This document shows, piece after piece, positions 58,021 through 64,000 of a stretch of DNA of 64,000 nucleotides (the stretch's first letter is position 1; every line of letters starts with the position of its first letter). Origin of the DNA: Mesocentrotus franciscanus (Eukaryota > Echinodermata > Echinoidea > Camarodonta > Strongylocentrotidae); contig CP137668.1 in assembly GCA_037976565.1 (NCBI GenBank), positions 20,994,251 to 21,058,250 on the forward strand, in the 5' to 3' direction. The translations under genes and the position numbers were made by a program. The notes beneath the pieces were generated by a model. That model had not been told where the DNA came from and made no database searches. It saw only the letters and a program-made list of their open reading frames with translations.

Positions 58021-58740
58021 TTCTTGTGAAAACTTTAATTTGAAAAATGATTATCGAAATTCAGTATACAACTAGATTTATACATGGCCAGAATAATCAC
58101 AATCTAAGATCAGGTTTCATACACGAAAAATATATAAAAATCGCGGCAATAATGATGCAAACAGCACTTCCAAAGTGTTGTGCGTCGAGTCTTTTCGAGA
58201 TCGACTCTAGCTCACACAGCTCACAGTTCCGACAGCAGCTGCAGTCGCACCGCACTGTACTGTACGTGTGTGGAATAACTGAACGGTCAGTCACGATGAT
58301 TGTCTCTGATTTTCTTGTGAAAACGTTACTTTGAAAAATGATTATCAAATTCAGTAAACATGGCCGGAATAATCACAAATAAGCTTTGATTGCATACCTC
58401 TATTCACGAAAACTATGTAAAAATCGGGGCAATAATGATGCAAACAGATAGCAATTTCAAAGTGTTGTTGCGTCGAGTCTCTTCGAGATCGACTCTAGCT
58501 CACACAGCTCACAGTTCCGACAGCAGCTGCAGTCGCACTGCACTGTACTGTACGTGTGTGGAATAACTGAACGGTCAGTCACAATGATTTTCTCTGATTT
58601 TCTTGTGAAAACTTTAATTTGAAAAATGATTATCAAATTCAGTAAACATGGCCGGAATAATCACAAAATAAGCTTTGATTTCGTACCTCTATTCACGAAA
58701 ACTATATAATAATCGCGGCAATCGTGATTGAAATAGATTG
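58021..58740. repeat. Two and a half tandem ~290-bp units
   Basis: TTCTTGTGAAAAC starts at 58021, 58312 and 58600. Each full unit has CATGGCC(A/G)GAATAATCACAA, GTCGAGTC(T/C)(T/C)TTCGAGATCGA and CAGCAGCTGCAGTCGCAC. Units are about 95% alike. Confidence 0.93.
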
Positions 58741-59643
58741 CAGTTTCGCGATGTACAGCGAACGGTCTAGGTTCAGCTAATATGATCTACATGTTTCTAA
58801 GCAAAGTCGACCATCAATTCAAAACAAAATCGACCGCCAAAAACTCGGTCCCTACGTTCCGTCTCGCAACCGCGAAAATGTAGGTGTTTTCGCGTATGTG
58901 CGACACGGTAAGCCAGGTAACGTGTGGAATTATGGATGGTTCGAGTTTTTTACGACCGAATTTGTGTATACAATTTTACACAGAGATTCAGCGTACTTGT
59001 GCGCGCCGACCAAGAAATGAACACAATGAATACGAAGCTAGTAGAGAATGGCTGCTCGTAATCATTACGGGGGCGATTTTAGATAATTTCCTTTTTTGAA
59101 GTCGCCCCCGTAATCGGATTTTTGGCCAATTTTGGGGGCTGTTTATGGTGTTTCCGGGGCGAATTCGCCCGCCGCCCCCGTGTATTTTTTTCACTGGTTA
59201 CATGTACATTTACAGTAGTTGCCAGGCTCACAGGGACATAATGTACATTGTTGTTCACGGTGTAGACTACAATGTAGGGCTATTGTATCTTTTGAGTGTT
59301 CCAAGTATAATCTTAGTTATTTCTCTACCATTGTGTGGCAATAATATATATTTTCTAAAACTTTACCATTAAAATTGCCAATTAGAGCTTGAACATGAGA
59401 GTAACATGTATAATATTGTATGTAAATGATTGAAAATTTTTGAGGGTATTCCAAGCAAATCGGGAAATGAACCCTGAAATTTAAAATTGGTCTGATCATA
59501 TCAAATTTGGTTTCAAATTAAACGTCAACATCCAAATTTTCTGAATTAAAAAAAAAACAGACATTTTCACACTGCTGAATGTTGAAATTTGCATATATAT
59601 CAATTAACATCTCAAAATCAAAAGTTGATCCCAATGAAAGCAT

Positions 59644-60178
59644 TAAGGCTGCGACGAGTAGTTGAATACTCGACTACTCGGCCGCCATTTTTTTGTTTTT
59701 TCCCCGTTCACCTGGCACTGTCCAGGCCGACGGTCACCCGTGCCAGAAGAGCACCGGCATGGTCCCGTGGGTAAAAATGTTTCCCAGCTCAATCATACAC
59801 AGGGTGTCACTGTCAACTCACCACTCAAAAACTTGGACCAAATCTCCGGATTTCTGTTTGGACTCGGAGGAATATTTGCCTGTCATCTTTAGTTTTAAAA
59901 ATAACATTGTTTCAATTATTTGTCAAAAATTCAAAAGCACAAATAGGCGCTTTCAACAGCAACTTGAAGTAAAATCGCGGGGGTTTTAAGAGAAGAACCT
60001 TCGTACTGTTCGTAGTATGGTGTTGGCAAAAAAAGCCAAAAAACATGAAAAATTAAAAAAATTTAAAAAAAATTTAAAAAAAATTTTAAAAAAAACATGG
60101 CGTCCGAGTATTCGAGTATTCGCGGGCAAGGCTGGGAGTGTACTCGAGTACCTCATTACACGGTTATGCACAGCCCTA
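59644..60178. mobile_element. hAT-like MITE (copy C) with 8-bp target duplication GAAAGCAT
   Basis: It starts TAAGGCTGCGACGAGTAG and ends TATGCACAGCCCTA; GAAAGCAT lies at 59636-59643 and 60179-60186. 535 bp, the same family and orientation as copy B. Confidence 0.96.
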
Positions 60179-60469
60179 GAAAGCATATATATATATACAT
60201 GTAGAAGAAATCATATGATGAAAAACAATAAAATACATAAATTCCTAAAACATTAATTTCTTTGTTATTGATGATGGGATAGATTTGTTTCATACAGGGA
60301 TTGTATAAAAACAAATTTTCAATAATTATATTTAGGGTGCATGTATGAATTTAAATTTTCATCAGGGCAAAAATAGTAATTTCAGTAGTTTTAGTACAGA
60401 GCAAACGGGAGGGGAGCTCGCAAGATACTGTACATGTACATGTCACAGAGTTACCAATTTACCAAACGC

Positions 60470-60595
60470 AACTTCAAAAAATCAATAACTTTCTTATTTT
60501 TAATCCCATTTTGCTGAAACTTTCTCTGTTCATGTTCCTCTCATTTTTCTGCTTCAATTAAACCAACTTGATATCAGGGTGGACTTACCCTTTAA
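60470..60595. repeat. Dispersed repeat end, GTGGACTTACCCTTTAA type
   Basis: Shares AATAACTTTCTTATTTTTAA, TTTTGCTGAAACTTT and the terminal GTGGACTTACCCTTTAAG with 6150-6276. Confidence 0.6.
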
Positions 60596-60727
60596 GGGCT
60601 GGTCGGACCCTACTGATAATGATAGCGCTAACAAACTATGCATACCGGTAATTTAGTGATAGGGATAAAAGTGGTCACACCTGATATGACCTGAATAATA
60701 AAACTGTTGGGGTTCTGTCAATCAGGC

Positions 60728-61740
60728 CAGGGAGATGATAGGAAGGAGGTGAATGTTGATGTATTCCCTTTGAACCCATCCTTAGCGCCGACACCGCAGA
60801 ATGTTTTCCTAACTAATCCCAACTAATCCGAGTTACTGCCGCTCGAGCGCGAGCTCTCGTAAATTTCTTTGAAGCAAGTGACAGGCGAGGAGTGACTGCG
60901 CATGCGCCTTCGCTCAGCGTAGGGATGTAAAATGGCGACCGTTTGTGCTCCTGAGATTCAGTCCCAAAGCCCGGCAGGAAATTTGTTTTTTTACCTGAAA
61001 GATTGGGAAATTGAGAGTTGGGGAAACAACCGTCTGTATCTGTGGAGTTCCTGCTACGGAAAACTTAATACAATATGGGGAAAAAGTTGTCTGATTATAA
61101 ATATATATATATTTAATGCAAAGTTTCAAGAATTTTGACAGACTTCAGAGTCGTGTCACATTAAAACACGCAAAACACGCATATGGGACTGGTATCAGTA
61201 TAACGTTTACAATCTCCTCTTTCCTTCTAAATATATCAAAATATGCACATCATAGCGCAAGGTTGAATAAATGTCCATCAATATTCATCTTCATATTTTC
61301 CAAAATAATCATAACCTAACGTGTAACTTGGCTATATCTGGTCGGATTTGGACGTTTCGAAAGCGTAGGACTTCTTTGTATATCACCTCATTCGGATACA
61401 ACCACTGCGCATATGATATGCACAGGCTTGAGTGACTGCGCAGCCAGAATGTGTAGATATCGATGTTAGTGTATTGCCCAAAACAGTGGAGGGATGGCAA
61501 GAATGCCAAAATCGGCGGTGTTGAGCATGGGACTTCAAAGCACTGCCAACCCCAGCGTTATCGCTCTGATTTACGGCCAAGCACTCGTTGTTGCGTAACT
61601 TTCATAGCCTCCGGGTACCGAGCGGCTGTCTGAGCGCTGCTTATCAGGAGTTTGGAGGATCAATTGCAGCAAACTAAGCTTACTTAATACCTCTGGAATG
61701 TCGTAAAATAAAGATTCATCTCCTTCCTATCATCTCCCTG
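60728..61740. mobile_element. CAGGGAGATGATAGG-family DNA element, 1013 bp, 7-bp target duplication ATCAGGC
   Basis: CAGGGAGATGATAGGAAGGA and its inverse at the right end match over 27 bp with one change. ATCAGGC lies at 60721-60727 and 61741-61747. Subterminal sequence is related to the 52236-54964 element, which also has a 7-bp duplication. Non-coding. Confidence 0.93.
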
Positions 61741-62293
61741 ATCAGGCGGAGGGACACTGCCTCCATCTCCTCTTTTGCCACTGACGTAACATCGAAGAGT
61801 GCACTTATTGGCTTGCAGATATTATCGTTGAGGTCTGTGACAGTCTGTCTTGAGAAAATTGGTGCCTTGTGGCGATTACAACAAGTCAATAAAATCGTTG
61901 AGGGAGTTCAGTAGCATACAATTCTTGGGGTCTGACCTACAGTTCAGTAATGATTTTCAATTTCTTTTGTACATACCTGTAAACGAGAGGATAACAATAT
62001 TGGAATGATTTATCATTGAATTTATAGTTATCTTTATTAATTAGTGAGGTCTGACTACATTGTGTAGCCCTTTATGCTCAAAGTTCCCTCAAACAATATT
62101 TCTATTAAGTTTGGTAGGGTTTATGCATTTGCTCATGTGCTTTGTCTAGTAACAAACTCTTGTATGAATGTTACACTGTACAATGTACATCACATAGGTT
62201 TTGAGTGAGGATTAGAGAGATTTTATGTGATATTTTCAGGTGGAAATGAATGACGTTAATAATTGTGTATTTAATTTGCTTTGCTTTGCTTTG

Positions 62294-62613
62294 TGTTTGG
62301 ACTCTGAGGAATATTTGTCTGTCATCTTTAGTTTTAAAACTAACATTGTTTCTATTATTTGTGAAAAATTCAAAAGCACAAATCAGCGCTTTCAACAGCA
62401 ACTTGAAGTAAAATCGCATGGGTTTTTGGAGACGAACCTTCGTACTGTTTGTAGTATGGTGTTGGCAAAAAAACAAAATTCAAAAAATTCAAAAAAATTC
62501 AAAAAAATAAAAAAACAAAACAAAAAAAATTATGGCGTCCGAGTATTCGAGTACTCGCCTGTAAGCCTAGGAGTGTAATCGAGTACCTCATTACACGGTT
62601 ATGCACAGCCCTA
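62294..62613. mobile_element. hAT-like MITE (copy D), 5'-truncated
   Basis: Only the part from TGTTTGGACTCTGAGGAATA to the terminal TATGCACAGCCCTA remains. It abuts a (TTTGC)n-like stretch on its left (62276-62294). Confidence 0.9.
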
Positions 62614-62688
62614 CTTTATATCAGCCTTTACAAGTTGAATTACCCCCTCTTACAAAACGATTAAAAGAAACAGCATTGTATTTGGTCT

Positions 62689-63601
62689 TAGGGTGCGTTT
62701 CTGCTTCATTTTTTCAGGCCAGAATGAGGCTTTTGATACGCGTTTAGTTCAAAACACGGTTGCGTCCTTTCTCATTTTCGTAGACTCACCGATAAACAGC
62801 GATTGTTATCTCGTAAACTCGCAAAAAAGTTCGTTTTGGATCGGCGTTTCTCCAAAAAGACGGTTTCTGGGGAAGCATAAATGCACAATCATTTGTAAAT
62901 GCATTTAAATGACGTCATCATAAACGTGTTTCCGGTTCACGTGAAAATCTATAACTACAGGTGTAGCAGCACCCGTGGAAAATCCACGGGATGGGAGGGG
63001 GGTGTTGTTAATAGATATAATGTGCTGACGAAAATAAACTTAGATTATTTTTTTGAAAGATAATTTCTATGTTGGATGATATATTTTTAATATTTAGTCT
63101 TTTTTTTCTTCTTTTTTTTCCTTCTTTTTTTTCCTTCTATTTTTCAAATTTTATTTCTCTTGTTTGTGTACTTTTATTCTTTTACTTCTTCTTTTTATTT
63201 TAACGCATATCGCATACACGTACACGCAGTGGCCGCCCGGGCCTGCATAAATGCATGCTCCTGCCGGTGCAGTGCCTACAAAGCATTTAGCAAGATGCCT
63301 AACATCATGCATTTGCTACACCACATTTCGTGAGTTGATCGTCATCTGCTGTGTATCTCCTTGATTATACAGTGCTCCTGCCTATGCAGTGCCTACAAAG
63401 CAGAATCGAAAAAGCACGCCAAAACTTGACCTGCCCTCCCGGGGTCAACGTAGCATGCAAATCCAGATACAGAGCCCGAATTCGCCTGGAGAAGGGAGCA
63501 AAAACAGTACCCCTGTGGAACTGCGGTTACGATGAGCGTTTACGATGAGCCTTTTCAAAACGCTCCTTCTGCCTTCAAAATGAAGCATAAACGCGCCCTT
63601 A
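62689..63601. mobile_element. Element with TA(A/G)GG(T/G)(T/G)CGTTTCTGCTTCATTTT-type ends
   Basis: The left TAGGGTGCGTTTCTGCTTCA and the inverse of the right end, TAAGGGCGCGTTTATGCTTC, are imperfect inverted repeats. The interior has a direct duplication (TGCTCCTGCC..TGCAGTGCCTACAAAGCA at about 63267 and 63371) and a pyrimidine tract (63100-63200). No matching flanking duplication was found. Confidence 0.65.
63100..63200. repeat. Pyrimidine tract (CTTTTTTTTCC)n
   Basis: Nearly uninterrupted C/T run on the + strand with TTCCTTCTTTTTTTT repeats. Confidence 0.9.
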
Positions 63602-64000
63602 CTTCCCTCAAGAAAAACGTATGAACTTACTTCAGTTCCTGTTAATTTTTGTTTTTCGTCTGCTTTTCAAGAAGTATTAATCCTTAGTCCTATGAAAGGA
63701 CTCCACATTAGTCTTTCAGTCGTTTGGGGGTGGGGGGGGGGCAGTATGAGTGATGTACAACCTGTACATGTATGTAAGACCAAGGATTTAGCGTATGAAG
63801 ATGGCATTTTGAAGGCAGGTTATACATCTGAGATGAAAGAGTATCTCTGGACTATCTAGAGCAATTTGTTAGAAGTCTGAAGTCTGAAATTACCATATTG
63901 TTGATGGGGGGTTATTTGACCACTTTTTCTACCATCAGGGCAGATTTTTTCCTAGATCAGGCCCATCAAATCCCCTTTGCTGAAAATAAAGATTGGGAAA

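Larger units (their letters stand above)
56918..59196. mobile_element. hAT-like element, 2279 bp, with 8-bp target duplication GTTACATG and a nested MITE
   Basis: It starts CAGGGAAAAAATTAA and ends ATTTTTTTCACTG; GTTACATG lies at 56910-56917 and 59197-59204. Both subterminal regions have CGGGGGC repeats (56945-57030, 59067-59180). It contains a tandem 290-bp repeat at 58021-58740 and the nested element at 57241-57927. No transposase frame. Confidence 0.9.
43398..64000. other. UBE2E intron 2 (incomplete), transposon mosaic
   Basis: No further UBE2E exon and no other host gene was recognised on either strand. Delimited elements are listed separately. The rest is AT-rich with ACATGTAC microsatellites (for example 48410-48480, 48900-49150). 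Confidence 0.6.

Noticed and set aside
43398..64000. Remaining UBE2E exons
   Set aside because: I looked for the expected GPKGDNIYEWRST-type exon and found none; the gene most likely continues past the window.

Overview
The window is animal nuclear DNA: AT-rich, with GT-AG introns, dense short transposon remnants, and many (ACATGT)n-type palindromic microsatellites. Gene content (a ciliary outer-dynein-arm docking gene) and repeat style suggest a marine deuterostome invertebrate, most likely a sea urchin or other echinoderm. This is inference; no species-diagnostic sequence was found.

Two protein genes are visible, both on the + strand and both incomplete here. (1) Positions 392-20358 hold the last 14 coding exons of ODAD2 (ARMC4), the armadillo-repeat protein of the outer dynein arm docking complex. 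All splice junctions keep frame and give 914 residues plus a stop; the N-terminal exons lie upstream of the window. A 3' UTR runs to about 21640. (2) From about 32165 there is a UBE2E-type class III ubiquitin-conjugating enzyme. Coding exon 1 (N-terminal Ser-rich extension) and exon 2 (start of the UBC fold) are separated by an 11-kb intron. The remaining exons are not seen before 64000, so the next intron exceeds 20 kb. No gene was recognised between 21.6 and 31.3 kb.

Everything else is intronic or intergenic and largely made of mobile elements. Several can be delimited to the base by target-site duplications: hAT-like elements with 8-bp duplications (44575-46381, 47562-48103, 56918-59196, 59644-60178), a Mutator-like 663-bp near-palindrome with a 9-bp duplication (52650-53312), a family with 7-bp duplications (52236-54964, 60728-61740), and a small family with 6-bp duplications (51823-52012, 36005-39078). 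One copy of the last family is split by a 2880-bp insertion whose empty site is preserved in the other copy. LINE 3' fragments lie at about 43100 and 53549-54097. There is a tRNA-like SINE at 18335. Two 173-bp copies (48608, 56155; - strand) have a 5' part resembling the Alu domain of 7SL RNA.

The observations most worth a second look are the possible 7SL-derived SINE in an invertebrate; two MITE families with different terminal repeats but the same core; paired AGGTCA hexamers (DR1 nuclear-receptor-type sites) recurring in several unrelated repeat families; an exact 24-bp-arm hairpin at 24976-25050; and a cluster of a conserved 13-base motif in both orientations at 10.7-11.2 kb. No prokaryotic-type system, CRISPR array, rRNA or intact tRNA gene was seen.
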